A DNA stretch of 64,000 bases from Citrobacter amalonaticus Y19 (GCF_000981805.1 NZ_CP011132.1:2604001-2668000); one strand, 5' to 3'; positions 7,592 through 16,803 are shown, counted from the first letter of the stretch. Numbers and translations: made by a program. The notes: generated from the sequence alone by a model not told the origin.

Positions 7592-8881
7592 TTATTGATG
7601 CGCAGCACCCGGTTGCGACGCGGGGCGGTTCACGCTCAGCGTGAAGATAATCAACGAGCCGATAATCGCGACGCCCGCCAGCGTCAACAATCCTGCGGCA
7701 TCGCTGGCAAACATCGTTTCCGCCTTAACGCGCAGGATTGGCGCAATAAACCCGCCCACCGCGCCAAACAGGTTCACGAAACCGATCCCCGCCGCCAGCG
7801 CCGTGCCGGAAAGCAACTGGGTCGGCATTGTCCAGAACACCGGTTGTACGGCGATGAAACCAACAGCCGCCACGCAAAGCGCCAGAATCGCCACCACCGG
7901 AGACGCCAGACCGGATACACCAATGCCAATCCCCGCCGCCAGCAGCGTCAGCGCGGCGACATTACGGCGTTCGCCAGTGCGGTCGGAGTAGCGAGGGATA
8001 AGCCAGGTCCCGAACAGTGCGGCAACCCACGGAATGGCAGTCACCACCGACGCCGTGAAGCCCACTTTGGTTCCCAGCAGCGCCGCAACCTGAGTCGGCA
8101 GGAAGAAAATCAGTCCGTATACCGCCACCTGAATCGTCAGGTAGATAATCGCCAGTTGCCAGACGCGCCCGTTACGCAGGGCATCCGAGAGTTTTGACGT
8201 GGTTTTCTTCTCTTCTTCGCTCGCCAGTTGGCTAATAAGCGCCGCTTTCTCTTCTGCGCTCAGGAAACGCGCCTGTTGTGGGGTGTCATCCAGCCAGAAG
8301 AAGGTGAAGACCCCGGCGCCGACCGCCAGTAAACCTTCGATAACGAACATCCAGAACCAGCCGGGATGGCCCATAAAGCCGTGCATCTCCAGCAGGGCGC
8401 CGGACAGCGGCGATCCCAGCGTCAGCGCCAGCGGCGCCCCCATGTAAAATAGCCCCATAATGCTGGCGCGGTTACGCTGCGGGAACCATTGCGAGGTGAG
8501 ATAGATCATGCCAGGGAAGAAACCGGCTTCTGCCGCCCCCAGCAGGGTACGTATAATCAGGAATTTCGCCTCGGTATCCGCCCACGCCATCGCGGCGGAG
8601 AGGAATCCCCACAGTAGCGTCGTGGTGCCAATCCAGGTTCTGGCCCCCAGTTTGCGCATCAGCAGGTTAGCGGGCACACCGAGAAAGGCGTAGACCACAA
8701 AGAAGATCCCCGCGCCAAGCGCGTAGGCCTCATTGCTCAGCCCGGTGTCAATCTGATAGGTCTCTTTGGCAAAACCAATGTTCGAACGGTCCAGAAACGC
8801 CAGTACATACAGTGCCAGCATGAACGGGATCAAACGTGCGCGGTTTTTCTTCACTACGCCGTCAAGAAGAGTGGTGCTCAT
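7592..8881 (-). CDS. rhmT: Inner-membrane transport protein RhmT (probable L-rhamnonate uptake, MFS)
   Basis: Major facilitator superfamily permease of the anion:cation symporter type, thought to import L-rhamnonate or a related sugar acid. The start MSTTLLDGVVKKNRARLIPF at 8881 gives 429 residues, matching the E. coli protein, and follows GAGGATC; a start at 8938 would add 19 residues without support. About 12 hydrophobic helices are visible. The family motif LDRSNIGFA lies in helix 1, and RTLLGAAEAGFFPGMIYL in a later helix. It lies between rhmD and rhmA. The substrate is inferred from the neighbours. Confidence 0.93.
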   Translation of the reverse strand: MSTTLLDGVVKKNRARLIPFMLALYVLAFLDRSNIGFAKETYQIDTGLSNEAYALGAGIFFVVYAFLGVPANLLMRKLGARTWIGTTTLLWGFLSAAMAWADTEAKFLIIRTLLGAAEAGFFPGMIYLTSQWFPQRNRASIMGLFYMGAPLALTLGSPLSGALLEMHGFMGHPGWFWMFVIEGLLAVGAGVFTFFWLDDTPQQARFLSAEEKAALISQLASEEEKKTTSKLSDALRNGRVWQLAIIYLTIQVAVYGLIFFLPTQVAALLGTKVGFTASVVTAIPWVAALFGTWLIPRYSDRTGERRNVAALTLLAAGIGIGVSGLASPVVAILALCVAAVGFIAVQPVFWTMPTQLLSGTALAAGIGFVNLFGAVGGFIAPILRVKAETMFASDAAGLLTLAGVAIIGSLIIFTLSVNRPASQPGAAHQ

Positions 8882-8937
8882 AGCAAGATCCTCAAAGAAA
8901 TGAGGGCGTTGCCGTCTCTGCGGCAACGCACAGGTCA

Positions 8938-10143
8938 TTAGTGGCTATAAGGGCGTTTCAGGTTACAGTCGCGGTTAAGCTCGACGCCGAATCCCGGTTT
9001 ATCCAGCACAGATTTATGAATGCGGCCCTTCACCGGAACCGGCTCATCAAGCAGAATCGGGTCAAACTGTGGACGCATCGTTGAGCAGTCCGGACTGGTC
9101 ATCAGGAACTCACTGAACGGCGTGTTGGTGAAGGTAATCACCGCATGGTGCGAATAGACCGACGAGCCGTGCGGCACGACCAGTTGTCCGCGCGATTTCG
9201 CAATCGCAGCAATCTCGACCAGCGTGGTCAGGCCGCCACACCAGCCCACATCCGGCTGCATGATATCGATGCCGGTTTCCGCCAGCGTGCGGAAGGACTG
9301 CAGCGTGCCGTGGTGCTCGCCGCTGGTGACCATCATGCCTGCTGGCGCATTGCGCTTCAGTTCGCGATAGCCCTCGTACTGCTGCGGCGGTAAACATTCT
9401 TCGATCCACTTCAGGTTAGATGGCGCGCAGGCGTGGGCCAGTTTCGTGGCGTAATTCACGTCCTGACTCATCCAGCAGTCCAGCATCAGCCAGAAATCCG
9501 GGCCGCACTTCTCACGCATCTCCGCCACCATAGCGGCATCTTTGCGGATCCCCGCATCGCCATCGTGCGGTCCCCAGTGGGTCGGCATTTTGCCGCCAAT
9601 GAAGCCCATCTCTTTTGCCAGATCCGGACGCGCCCCGGTGGCATAGAACTGAATTTCATCGCGCACCGCGCCGCCCAGCAGTTTGTAGACCGGCAGGCCC
9701 ACCACCTTGCCAAACAGATCCCACAACGCCAAATCGACGCAGGAGATGGTGTTCATCACCAGACCGCCGGAACCCGAGTAATACAGCGTCGCGCCGAGCA
9801 TCTGATCGTGAATGAGTTTGATATCGCTGACGCATTTCCCTTCGATAAAGCGGTTGAGATGTTTTTCAACGATAAAGCAGCCCATCTCCCCTGCCGTGGA
9901 GACCGCAAAGCCCGTCTGTCCGTTTTCGGCTTCGACTTCAACAATCAGCGTACCCAGCACGTTAATCCCAAAGGACTGACGCGACTGTTCGTACTCACGA
10001 TATTTGCTCATCGGCGTGGCGATGTGATCGTCAATCCAGTGGTTAGCGCCCTGGTCATGATAATCACCGCCGCCTGCACCTTTTTCTGCCGTTGCTCCAC
10101 CGGTAAACCAGGCGCGGACATGTTTAATTTTGGGTAGGGTCAT
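8938..10143 (-). CDS. rhmD: L-rhamnonate dehydratase
   Basis: Enolase-superfamily enzyme that dehydrates L-rhamnonate to 2-keto-3-deoxy-L-rhamnonate. I chose MTLPKIKHVRAWFTGGA at 10143 (401 residues), because GGAG lies about five bases before it. The ATG at 10155 (MENIMTLPK, 405 residues) lacks a ribosome site but is used in some annotations. Metal-ligand and acid-base regions typical of the rhamnonate dehydratase group are seen in WLMLDCWMSQDVNYA, WIEECLPPQQY, MVTSGEHHGT and the histidine-rich VVPHGSSVYSHHAV. It is downstream of rhmR and upstream of rhmT. Confidence 0.95.
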   Translation of the reverse strand: MTLPKIKHVRAWFTGGATAEKGAGGGDYHDQGANHWIDDHIATPMSKYREYEQSRQSFGINVLGTLIVEVEAENGQTGFAVSTAGEMGCFIVEKHLNRFIEGKCVSDIKLIHDQMLGATLYYSGSGGLVMNTISCVDLALWDLFGKVVGLPVYKLLGGAVRDEIQFYATGARPDLAKEMGFIGGKMPTHWGPHDGDAGIRKDAAMVAEMREKCGPDFWLMLDCWMSQDVNYATKLAHACAPSNLKWIEECLPPQQYEGYRELKRNAPAGMMVTSGEHHGTLQSFRTLAETGIDIMQPDVGWCGGLTTLVEIAAIAKSRGQLVVPHGSSVYSHHAVITFTNTPFSEFLMTSPDCSTMRPQFDPILLDEPVPVKGRIHKSVLDKPGFGVELNRDCNLKRPYSH

Positions 10144-10157
10144 GATGTTCTCCATTA

Positions 10158-10940
10158 TTATGATGCGAGTGAATCGAAGGGACTTTTCCATCCCAACAGA
10201 CGTGAAATATCCTTCGCGCAGGCAATGGCTTTGCCGGCAAGATAATCACGATTCTCTTCGTTGATTTCTAAGCGAGTGCCGACCACCGAAATGGCGGCGG
10301 CGGGTTCGTTATTGGCATTAAAAATAGGGGCGGCGACACAGCGGACATCCGGATAATCTTCTCCGTTATCGAAGCTCCAGCCGCGCTGACGGATGCGCTC
10401 CAGTTCGTCTCTGAGTTGTTGCGGTTGGGTGATCGTGGTGGGAGTCGTCTGCTCCCACACCAGTTGTTCAATAATGGCGTTGCGCACGGCGGCAGGCTGC
10501 CACGCCAGCAGACATTTACCAATGCCAGAGCGATACAGCGAAAGGCTTTTCCCTTCATGAGAGCGCACGCTGATGGTCGAAGACGATTCCACCTTCAGGA
10601 TGTAATACGCGCTTTCATGGTCGATGATCCCCAAATGGCAGAGCAGCCCGGTTTCATCCATCAGTTGCGTCAGGCGTGGGCGCGCCAGTTCACGCAGATC
10701 CATTTTGCTGAGCGCATGGCCGGAAAGTTCCACCAGCTTGGTCCACAGACAAAAGTTCTCCTGATGATCGACGCTGATAAACCGCTGACGCTTCAGTTCA
10801 CTCAACAGCAGGTAAGCCGTGCTTTTGGGAATGCCCAGCGTTTCAATGATCGTGGCGGCGCTACAGGGGCCAATCCGCGCAATCAGATTGAGAATATCAA
10901 TGGCGCGAGTGAGCGCCGGGACTTTGCTTGATTCCAACAT
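10158..10940 (-). CDS. rhmR: IclR-family transcriptional regulator of the rhm cluster
   Basis: DNA-binding regulator of the IclR family, probably controlling L-rhamnonate genes. The 260-residue protein has an N-terminal winged helix (about residues 8-65, with CSAATIIETLGIPKSTAYLL as the recognition region) and a C-terminal effector-binding IclR domain. The ATG at 10940 abuts a perfect 13-bp palindrome at 10941-10953, and further repeats follow, a likely autoregulatory site. It is the first gene of rhmRDTA. Its effector is unknown; L-rhamnonate or the keto-deoxy intermediate is a reasonable guess from context. Confidence 0.93.
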   Translation of the reverse strand: MLESSKVPALTRAIDILNLIARIGPCSAATIIETLGIPKSTAYLLLSELKRQRFISVDHQENFCLWTKLVELSGHALSKMDLRELARPRLTQLMDETGLLCHLGIIDHESAYYILKVESSSTISVRSHEGKSLSLYRSGIGKCLLAWQPAAVRNAIIEQLVWEQTTPTTITQPQQLRDELERIRQRGWSFDNGEDYPDVRCVAAPIFNANNEPAAAISVVGTRLEINEENRDYLAGKAIACAKDISRLLGWKSPFDSLAS

Positions 10941-10972
10941 ACTGGACTCCAGTCTGAGATACTGGAATCAGT
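10929..10972. promoter_or_regulatory. Candidate RhmR operator (nested inverted repeats)
   Basis: ACTGGACTCCAGT (10941-10953) is a perfect palindrome, ACTGGAATCAGT (10961-10972) is a second dyad starting exactly 20 bases later, and TGATTCCA (10929-10936) is the inverted copy of TGGAATCA (10963-10970). The array overlaps the rhmR start codon. IclR-type regulators bind such dyads; that RhmR binds here is inferred. Confidence 0.55.
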
Positions 10973-11103
10973 GTGATCGGTCATGGCGGGTAAATTTGTG
11001 AGGCGCGTCATGCCACGTCTTTCTTCCAGCAGGATGGAGAAGTTACGTGCAGAAATGCGAGATGAATCACGGATTTTTTCGCGGGGAGTACAACAGGTTG
11101 GAC

Positions 11104-11144
11104 AAAAAAAGAGAATCAGCCCGAAAAGCACAGCGCCATCGGGC
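11104..11144 (-). terminator. Probable terminator after yfaY
   Basis: On the reverse strand, GCCCGA and TCGGGC form a 6-bp stem about ten bases after the yfaY stop, followed by a T-rich run ending in seven T residues. The stem is short and the T-tract is eight bases away, so strength is uncertain. Confidence 0.45.
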
Positions 11145-11153
11145 GATTGAAGA

Positions 11154-12350
11154 CTACAGCGTCAGTGATTCAACCACGTCAATCCAGCCATGTTCGCTGG
11201 CAATATCCTGTTCGTTGAACCAGCGACGCAGCATGTTAAGCGCCATCATCGCGCAGACCTCCTGACGAACCTGCAGGTTGTGACGGGTGACGCTGAAATG
11301 TACGCGCAGCGCAAACGTCCCATCTGGAGTCGCCAGCGCAAAGTTCAGGTGATCGTTTTCCAGCCCGGAGATCGCCAGCGCCAGTCCGGCGTAATGTTTA
11401 CCGCGTCGTTCCGACGTCCAGTGCGCGGTCTGCGCCAGCGTTTCTTCCTGCGAAGGCACCACTTCACTGGCCAGTAACGGCGCGCCCACGCGGGAAAGCT
11501 GCAATGCCACCAGTCCGCCGGTGAACTGCTCGCTCAACGTCAGGCTGAGCTGCCTTTTCTGCAACTCACGCGCAATCTGCAAAGGAAGTCCTTCGGTGCC
11601 TTCAAAAATCAGACTTTGCCCGGCAACGCGCTTAACGTCCTGCCACAGGCTGCGCATCGCCTCGCGCTGGGCGTACGGCCCGGTGAGCTTAAGCTCGATG
11701 ATCGGCATCGATGAGCGATAACCCAAGGTCACTCCGTCCGGTAATGGAAGCGAGTCGAGGCTTTGCGCCAGATCGCTTTCCGAACGACCAAAGGTGGTCA
11801 GACGCAGACACAGCGGCGGCTCGGTGAGGGAGAAGCGCTCGCGCAAGCGCGGCAGAATCTCATGTTCCACCATCACTTTAAATTCTGACGGTACGCCCGG
11901 CGTAAAGAACATCAGGCAACGATTGAGCTGCACGGCAAAACCGCAGGCGGTGCCGACAGGGTTATTGATAAATTCGGCGCTGGCGGGCAGTTCCGCCTGT
12001 TTACGGTTGCTGGGCGCCATGACTCTGCCACGCTCCCGGAAGAATCGCTCCATCTCCGCAAGCCAGGCCTCGTGCAGAACCAGCCCTTCCCCTTTTGCCA
12101 TCGCCGCCGCAAGCGCGCTGAGATCGTCACTGGTCGGCCCCAGGCCGCCGTTGACGATCAGAACGTCAGCATGTTGACTCCGCTCGCGCAAAATGGCGAC
12201 CAGATCGTCGAGGTTATCGCCCACCGTATTACGGCGCGTTAAGGGCAATCCCTGATTAAAGAAAAAATCGGCCAGCCAGGCAGCATTCGTGTCGACGATT
12301 TGCCCGTGCAACACTTCATCCCCGGTGGATAACATCTCCACATTTAACAT
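11154..12350 (-). CDS. yfaY: CinA-like protein YfaY (NMN amidohydrolase-related)
   Basis: A 398-residue protein of the CinA family. The N-terminal half (about 1-170) is a MoaB/MogA-like fold with VEMLSTGDEVLHGQIVDTNA and NGGLGPTSDDLSALA. The C-terminal half corresponds to the CinA domain that deamidates nicotinamide mononucleotide in related proteins. E. coli YfaY is said to be a degenerate member, since true NMN deamidase activity rests with PncC, so I do not assign a reaction. The ATG follows AGGAGAAC. It sits between rhmR and yfaZ on the same strand, but has its own spacing and so may be transcribed alone. Confidence 0.88.
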   Translation of the reverse strand: MLNVEMLSTGDEVLHGQIVDTNAAWLADFFFNQGLPLTRRNTVGDNLDDLVAILRERSQHADVLIVNGGLGPTSDDLSALAAAMAKGEGLVLHEAWLAEMERFFRERGRVMAPSNRKQAELPASAEFINNPVGTACGFAVQLNRCLMFFTPGVPSEFKVMVEHEILPRLRERFSLTEPPLCLRLTTFGRSESDLAQSLDSLPLPDGVTLGYRSSMPIIELKLTGPYAQREAMRSLWQDVKRVAGQSLIFEGTEGLPLQIARELQKRQLSLTLSEQFTGGLVALQLSRVGAPLLASEVVPSQEETLAQTAHWTSERRGKHYAGLALAISGLENDHLNFALATPDGTFALRVHFSVTRHNLQVRQEVCAMMALNMLRRWFNEQDIASEHGWIDVVESLTL

Positions 12351-12426
12351 CGTGTTCTCCTGCTTTTATGATGAAAATACTATAACGCAAAGGGGGAAGT
12401 GGCGTGGCAGAGAAATATCCGGAAGG

Positions 12427-12459
12427 AAATAAAAGTGGCGCGACAGGAGATCGCGCCAC
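12427..12459 (-). terminator. Terminator after yfaZ
   Basis: On the reverse strand GTGGCGCGA and TCGCGCCAC form a 9-bp perfect stem with a 7-base loop, followed directly by TTTTATTT, just past the yfaZ stop. Confidence 0.88.
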
Positions 12460-12464
12460 CGGAA

Positions 12465-13007
12465 TTAGAAGCTGGCGTTGACCCCAACGTAGGGGCCGTC
12501 TGCAATGGCATTATCGCGATTGCCATCTTTACCTGCCAGATTCAGGTAGCGATAACCTGCTTCAATGCTAAGCGGACGCATGATCTTCAAACGCGCGCCG
12601 GCATTCGCCTCTTCATAGCTCTGGATACCGCTTGATAGCGAATCCGGAGAGTAGTAGTACTCACCGAACAGGCGGATGTTTTCACCTATTGGCCACTGTA
12701 ATCCACCGCCAACGGCTGCCGCATAACCTTCATCACTGTCGTTCGGACTGGTATAAACCCCTTTACCGCCCACGGTCGCCATCAGTGGACCGAGCGGAAG
12801 ATTCAGCCCTAATCCCAGCCCCGCAGCATCGCCGTCGTCATCGTTATGCATCCAGTTACCGCTCACGGCCAGTCCGGTTGTCTCCGTACCAAATCCAACG
12901 CCAATGTTGGTATATTCTTTACCCGCCTGACCGCTGATGCTTATCGCACTCGCAGAAGCGGAAACGAACAGCATTCCAGCTATTCCAAATAATACGCTTT
13001 TTTTCAT
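12465..13007 (-). CDS. yfaZ: YfaZ-family outer-membrane protein precursor
   Basis: A 180-residue secreted protein of unknown function. The start at 13007 follows GGAAAGGG and gives a clear signal peptide (MKKSVLFGIAGMLFVSASASA, cleavage probably after Ala21). The mature part has alternating polar and hydrophobic residues, many glycines and aromatic residues, and a terminal aromatic (VGVNASF), the usual mark of a small outer-membrane beta-barrel. A start at 13025 would add six residues and put the signal peptide further in. It lies alone between yfaY and the divergent nudI, with its own terminator. No ligand is known. Confidence 0.88.
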   Translation of the reverse strand: MKKSVLFGIAGMLFVSASASAISISGQAGKEYTNIGVGFGTETTGLAVSGNWMHNDDDGDAAGLGLGLNLPLGPLMATVGGKGVYTSPNDSDEGYAAAVGGGLQWPIGENIRLFGEYYYSPDSLSSGIQSYEEANAGARLKIMRPLSIEAGYRYLNLAGKDGNRDNAIADGPYVGVNASF

Positions 13008-13317
13008 TTTTACCCTTTCCAGCAAGCAAATACGTAAAGTTCCCCAAAGCTGCGGAATTGTACTGCCAATACCAAAGGAATCAATGAGCTAAAAAAGCGA
13101 TCGTTCGACGTTTTGTAACTAAATAATACCGTTAAAGAGAGAGAAGAGAATCGTTAACCCCCTTTATCCCCCAGTGAGCATCCGGGAACCATTTCTCATT
13201 CATTATTATCCTTTACAGTACATTTCTCATGTGAATGGAAAATAAACATGTTATCTGATGTTGCCAGACGATAAACTTTTCCCTGCTAACTCTACCTCTG
13301 CTTCAAGGAACATTACC

Positions 13318-13743
13318 GTGCGTCAAAGGACAATTGTTTGCCCCTTAATACAGAATGCGGGAAGTTATCTCCTGTGCCAGATGGCCGACGATCGGGGGGG
13401 TTTCCCGGGTCAATGGGCGCTGTCTGGCGGTGGCGTTGAGCCGGGAGAGCGGATTGAAGAGGCCCTGCGCCGTGAGATTCGCGAAGAACTGGGCACTGAG
13501 CTGGTTCTGACTGACATCAAACCCTGGACCTTCAGTGACGATATCCGTACCAAAACCTACCCCGATGGCCGTCAGGAGGAGATCTATATGATTTACCTGA
13601 TTTTCGACTGTATCGCCGCCAATCGCGAAGTGCATATCAATGAAGAATTTCAGGCGTTTGCCTGGGTCAAGCCGGAAGATTTACCGCAATACGATCTGAA
13701 CGTTGCGACAGTGAAAACCTTAACGCTGAAAGGGTTATTATAA
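13318..13743 (+). CDS. nudI: Nucleoside triphosphatase NudI (Nudix hydrolase)
   Basis: Nudix hydrolase that in E. coli cleaves deoxypyrimidine triphosphates such as dTTP, dUTP and dCTP to monophosphate and pyrophosphate. The Nudix box is complete at residues 38-59 (GGVEPGE...REIREELG). I chose the GTG at 13318 (VRQRTIVCPLIQN), which follows AAGGAA and gives 141 residues, the family length. The longer frame from 13258 adds 20 low-complexity residues with no support. It is monocistronic, with a hairpin terminator after it, and converges on ais. Confidence 0.93.
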   Translation: MRQRTIVCPLIQNAGSYLLCQMADDRGGFPGQWALSGGGVEPGERIEEALRREIREELGTELVLTDIKPWTFSDDIRTKTYPDGRQEEIYMIYLIFDCIAANREVHINEEFQAFAWVKPEDLPQYDLNVATVKTLTLKGLL

Positions 13744-13748
13744 TCTCT

Positions 13749-13780
13749 GATGACAGCTATTGCGGCTGTCATCTTTTATT
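13749..13780 (+). terminator. Terminator after nudI
   Basis: GATGACAGC and GCTGTCATC form a perfect 9-bp stem with a 7-base loop followed by TTTTATT, starting five bases after the nudI stop. Confidence 0.88.
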
Positions 13781-13791
13781 CATAATGTTGG

Positions 13792-14397
13792 TTAAGGTGA
13801 GACCAGTTTACCGTCAAGATACAGTTTTCCCTTATCAACATGCATCACCAGACCGTCCAGATAATCCGGCGTCAATTTTACGCCACGCATATTTTTTGCC
13901 AGATAGGTCAGGCAATGATTGTGAGTAAATATAACCACATCTTTATTTTCTGATTTATTTACCAGGCGCTCAATAGCCTGCCCGGTTCCCCGGCCACAGG
14001 CATGCATGCCTTTATCCACCGTCAGTTTTTTATCCGCAGAAAACCAGGTTGCTGACTGAACAGTGCGCACCGTATCGCTGGCATACAGATCGTAGTCTTT
14101 AATCTCTTTGCTAAACGAGGCACCCAGCGCGCGAGCCTGCTTCGCCCCCTGCTCGGTGATGCCGGTTTTATCCGACAGACAGGTATTGTCTGACCGGTCG
14201 CAGCGCTCAGCATGACGAAACAGCACCACTACCGGATGCTGTTTTGCCAGTACCGCCAGAGTACGGGAATCGATTCTCGGTAGACCGTTGCTGCTCCAGG
14301 CGAAATGGCTGCCCAGCCCCACCATGATCGCCAGTGCCGATAGCAGAACAGCCGTATATTTTTTGTATTTAACAAAATATTGGGATACTACAAACAC
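13792..14397 (-). CDS. ais: Lipopolysaccharide core heptose(II)-phosphate phosphatase Ais
   Basis: Histidine-phosphatase-family protein in the periplasm or inner membrane, linked to removal of phosphate from LPS core heptose. The sequence has an N-terminal hydrophobic segment (VLLSALAIMVGLGSHFAW), then the phosphohistidine motif LFRHAERC and a second catalytic-type histidine in FTHNHCLTYLA. I prefer the GTG at 14397 (201 residues), six bases after a GGAG site; the GTG at 14409 would lie inside that site. It is divergent from arnB across the PmrA-box region, as in E. coli, and is likely co-induced by PmrA. The biochemical role comes from the family. Confidence 0.9.
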   Translation of the reverse strand: MFVVSQYFVKYKKYTAVLLSALAIMVGLGSHFAWSSNGLPRIDSRTLAVLAKQHPVVVLFRHAERCDRSDNTCLSDKTGITEQGAKQARALGASFSKEIKDYDLYASDTVRTVQSATWFSADKKLTVDKGMHACGRGTGQAIERLVNKSENKDVVIFTHNHCLTYLAKNMRGVKLTPDYLDGLVMHVDKGKLYLDGKLVSP

Positions 14398-14553
14398 ATT
14401 AAACTCCACTTGATACCGGCAAACAGAAATATAACCTTACGGCGCGCCGCTTAATGAAAGGCATGATCATTCATGTGGGGAAAATGCCCGAAAGCCGCGG
14501 CCATTGCAAATGCAATACCGATAAAAAAGCATATATTTCCATAATGTTAAGTT

Positions 14554-14570
14554 CTTAAGGTTAATTTAAT
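14554..14570 (+). promoter_or_regulatory. PmrA (BasR) box upstream of arnB
   Basis: CTTAAGGTTAATTTAAT fits the PmrA box, two TTAA-type half-sites five bases apart, as known before arnB/pbgP. A further GTTAAG half-site is at 14546-14551. It lies about 110 bases before the arnB start, and can serve both arnB and the divergent ais. Confidence 0.85.
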
Positions 14571-14677
14571 ATTCATAGACTACTATTTAGTTCTGACTGG
14601 ATAATTCTCATTTAGCCTCCTGTTTATGACGCAATAAATAAAAGGCTCGCAGTATCCAAATGGCTGAAGGAAATATA

Positions 14678-15817
14678 ATGTCTGATTTTCTGCCTTTCTC
14701 TCGCCCGGCGGTAGGTACGGAAGAACTTGCCGCTATCAAAGCGGTTCTCGATTCTGGATGGATTACCACCGGCCCGAAAAATCAGCAACTGGAAGAGGCT
14801 TTTTGCCAGTTGACGGGAAACCAACACGCCATTGCCGTGAGTTCTGCCACGGCAGGCATGCATATCGCCCTCATGGCGCTGGGAATCGGTGCCGGTGATG
14901 AAGTCATCACTCCGTCAATGACCTGGGTTTCCACACTGAACATGATTGTGCTGCTGGGGGCAACCCCGGTCATGGTGGATGTTGACCGCGACACGCTGAT
15001 GGTCACCGCTGAACACATTGAAGCCGCCATTACCCCGCGCACGAAAGCCATCATTCCCGTCCATTACGCCGGCGCACCGGCCGATCTGGATGCTATTTAC
15101 GCCCTCGCGGAACGTCACGGTATTGCGGTTATCGAAGATGCCGCCCACGCGGTCGGCACTTATTATCAGGGTCGTCACGTCGGCGCTCGGGGCACCGCGA
15201 TTTTCTCCTTTCACGCCATCAAGAATGTCACTTGTGCAGAAGGGGGACTCATCGTCACCGACGATGAGCCACTCGCCCGGCAGTTACGCAACCTGAAGTT
15301 TCACGGACTCGGCGTTGATGCCTTTGACCGCCAGACCTGGGGTCGTGCGCCCCAGGCGGAGGTCCTGACGCCGGGCTACAAATACAATCTGACCGACATT
15401 AACGCGGCGATGGCCCTGGTTCAGTTAGATAAGCTTGAGACACTCAACCGTCGTCGGGCTGCCATCGCTCAGGAGTACCAACACGCGCTGGCCGATCTCC
15501 CGTTTCAGCCGCTGAGTCTGCCGCCGTGGCCCCACGTTCATGCCTGGCATCTGTTTATTATTCGTACCGACGAAGACCGGTGCGGCATCAGCCGCGACGC
15601 GCTGATGGAAGCGCTCAAAGCCCAGGGGATCGGGACAGGTTTGCATTTCCGCGCGGCACACACGCAGAAATATTACCGCGAACGTTTTAACACCCTGTCG
15701 CTCCCCAATACCGAATGGAACAGCGCGCGTATCTGCTCGCTCCCGCTGTTCCCCGATATGACCCCGGCGGATACCGCTCGCGTCATTACCGCGCTTCGCC
15801 AGATTGCAGGAAAATAA
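14678..15817 (+). CDS. arnB: UDP-4-amino-4-deoxy-L-arabinose aminotransferase
   Basis: PLP-dependent aminotransferase that moves an amino group from glutamate to UDP-4-keto-pentose, making UDP-L-Ara4N for lipid A modification. The start MSDFLPFSRPAVGTEELAAI at 14678 has a GAAGGAAA site and gives 379 residues, the family length; the ATG at 14660 is unsupported. The cofactor lysine lies in FSFHAIKNVTCAEGG, with VIEDAAHAVG and the sugar-aminotransferase segment TPGYKYNLTDINAAM also present. It is first in the arnBCADTEF operon, downstream of a PmrA box, and would be induced by PmrAB and through PmrD by PhoPQ. Confidence 0.98.
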   Translation: MSDFLPFSRPAVGTEELAAIKAVLDSGWITTGPKNQQLEEAFCQLTGNQHAIAVSSATAGMHIALMALGIGAGDEVITPSMTWVSTLNMIVLLGATPVMVDVDRDTLMVTAEHIEAAITPRTKAIIPVHYAGAPADLDAIYALAERHGIAVIEDAAHAVGTYYQGRHVGARGTAIFSFHAIKNVTCAEGGLIVTDDEPLARQLRNLKFHGLGVDAFDRQTWGRAPQAEVLTPGYKYNLTDINAAMALVQLDKLETLNRRRAAIAQEYQHALADLPFQPLSLPPWPHVHAWHLFIIRTDEDRCGISRDALMEALKAQGIGTGLHFRAAHTQKYYRERFNTLSLPNTEWNSARICSLPLFPDMTPADTARVITALRQIAGK

Positions 15818-15819
15818 CC

Positions 15820-16803
15820 ATGTTTGAAGCCCTTCCGATAACGAAAGTATCGGTGGTGATCCCTGTCTACAATGAACAGGAAAGCCTGCCGGAACTGCTC
15901 AGGCGAACCACCGCGGCCTGTGAGAGTCTGGGAAAAGATTATGAGATCCTGTTGATTGATGACGGCAGCAGCGACAATTCTGCACAGTTGTTGATTGACG
16001 CGTCAGAAGCCGAAGGCAGCCATGTGGTGTCGATTTTACTGAATCGCAACTACGGGCAGCATTCCGCCATCATGGCGGGATTCAGCCACGTCACCGGCGA
16101 CCTGATCATTACGCTCGATGCCGATCTACAAAACCCACCGGAAGAGATCCCGCGTCTGGTGGCAAAAGCCGATGAAGGGTATGACGTCGTCGGCACCGTG
16201 CGCCAGAATCGTCAGGACAGTCTGTTTCGCAAGACCGCCTCGAAGATGATCAACCACCTGATTCAACGAACCACGGGCAAAGCGATGGGCGACTACGGCT
16301 GCATGCTTCGCGCTTACCGCCGTCACATTATCGATGCCATGCTGCATTGTCATGAGCGCAGTACGTTTATCCCGATTCTGGCGAATATCTTTGCCCGACG
16401 CGCCACGGAGATCCCCGTTCATCACGCTGAACGTGAATTTGGCGACTCCAAATACAGCTTTATGCGGCTGATTAACCTGATGTACGACCTGGTGACCTGC
16501 CTGACGACGACGCCTCTGCGCATGCTGAGCCTGCTCGGTAGCGTCATTGCCGTCACCGGATTTACCCTGTCGATACTCCTCGTCATCCTCCGCCTGACGC
16601 TGGGACCCCAATGGGCGGCAGAAGGGGTGTTCATGCTGTTTGCCGTTCTGTTTACCTTTATTGGCGCGCAGTTCATCGGCATGGGATTACTCGGCGAATA
16701 TATTGGCCGAATTTACAACGATGTCCGCGCCCGTCCCCGCTATTTCGTCCAGCAAGTTATTCGTCCGGAAAGCTCGCACTCTACTAAGGAAAACCAACAA
16801 TGA
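15820..16803 (+). CDS. arnC: Undecaprenyl-phosphate 4-deoxy-4-formamido-L-arabinose transferase
   Basis: Inner-membrane glycosyltransferase that moves formylated L-Ara4N from UDP to undecaprenyl phosphate. The start MFEALPITKVSVVIPVYNEQ at 15820 gives 327 residues, as in Salmonella. A GT2 fold is clear from VVIPVYNEQESLPELL, the IDDGSSDNS region and the DADLQNPPEEI metal/nucleotide motif. Two hydrophobic helices near the C terminus (about residues 235-260 and 268-290) anchor it. It follows arnB by two bases and overlaps arnA by an ATGA. Confidence 0.98.
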   Translation: MFEALPITKVSVVIPVYNEQESLPELLRRTTAACESLGKDYEILLIDDGSSDNSAQLLIDASEAEGSHVVSILLNRNYGQHSAIMAGFSHVTGDLIITLDADLQNPPEEIPRLVAKADEGYDVVGTVRQNRQDSLFRKTASKMINHLIQRTTGKAMGDYGCMLRAYRRHIIDAMLHCHERSTFIPILANIFARRATEIPVHHAEREFGDSKYSFMRLINLMYDLVTCLTTTPLRMLSLLGSVIAVTGFTLSILLVILRLTLGPQWAAEGVFMLFAVLFTFIGAQFIGMGLLGEYIGRIYNDVRARPRYFVQQVIRPESSHSTKENQQ

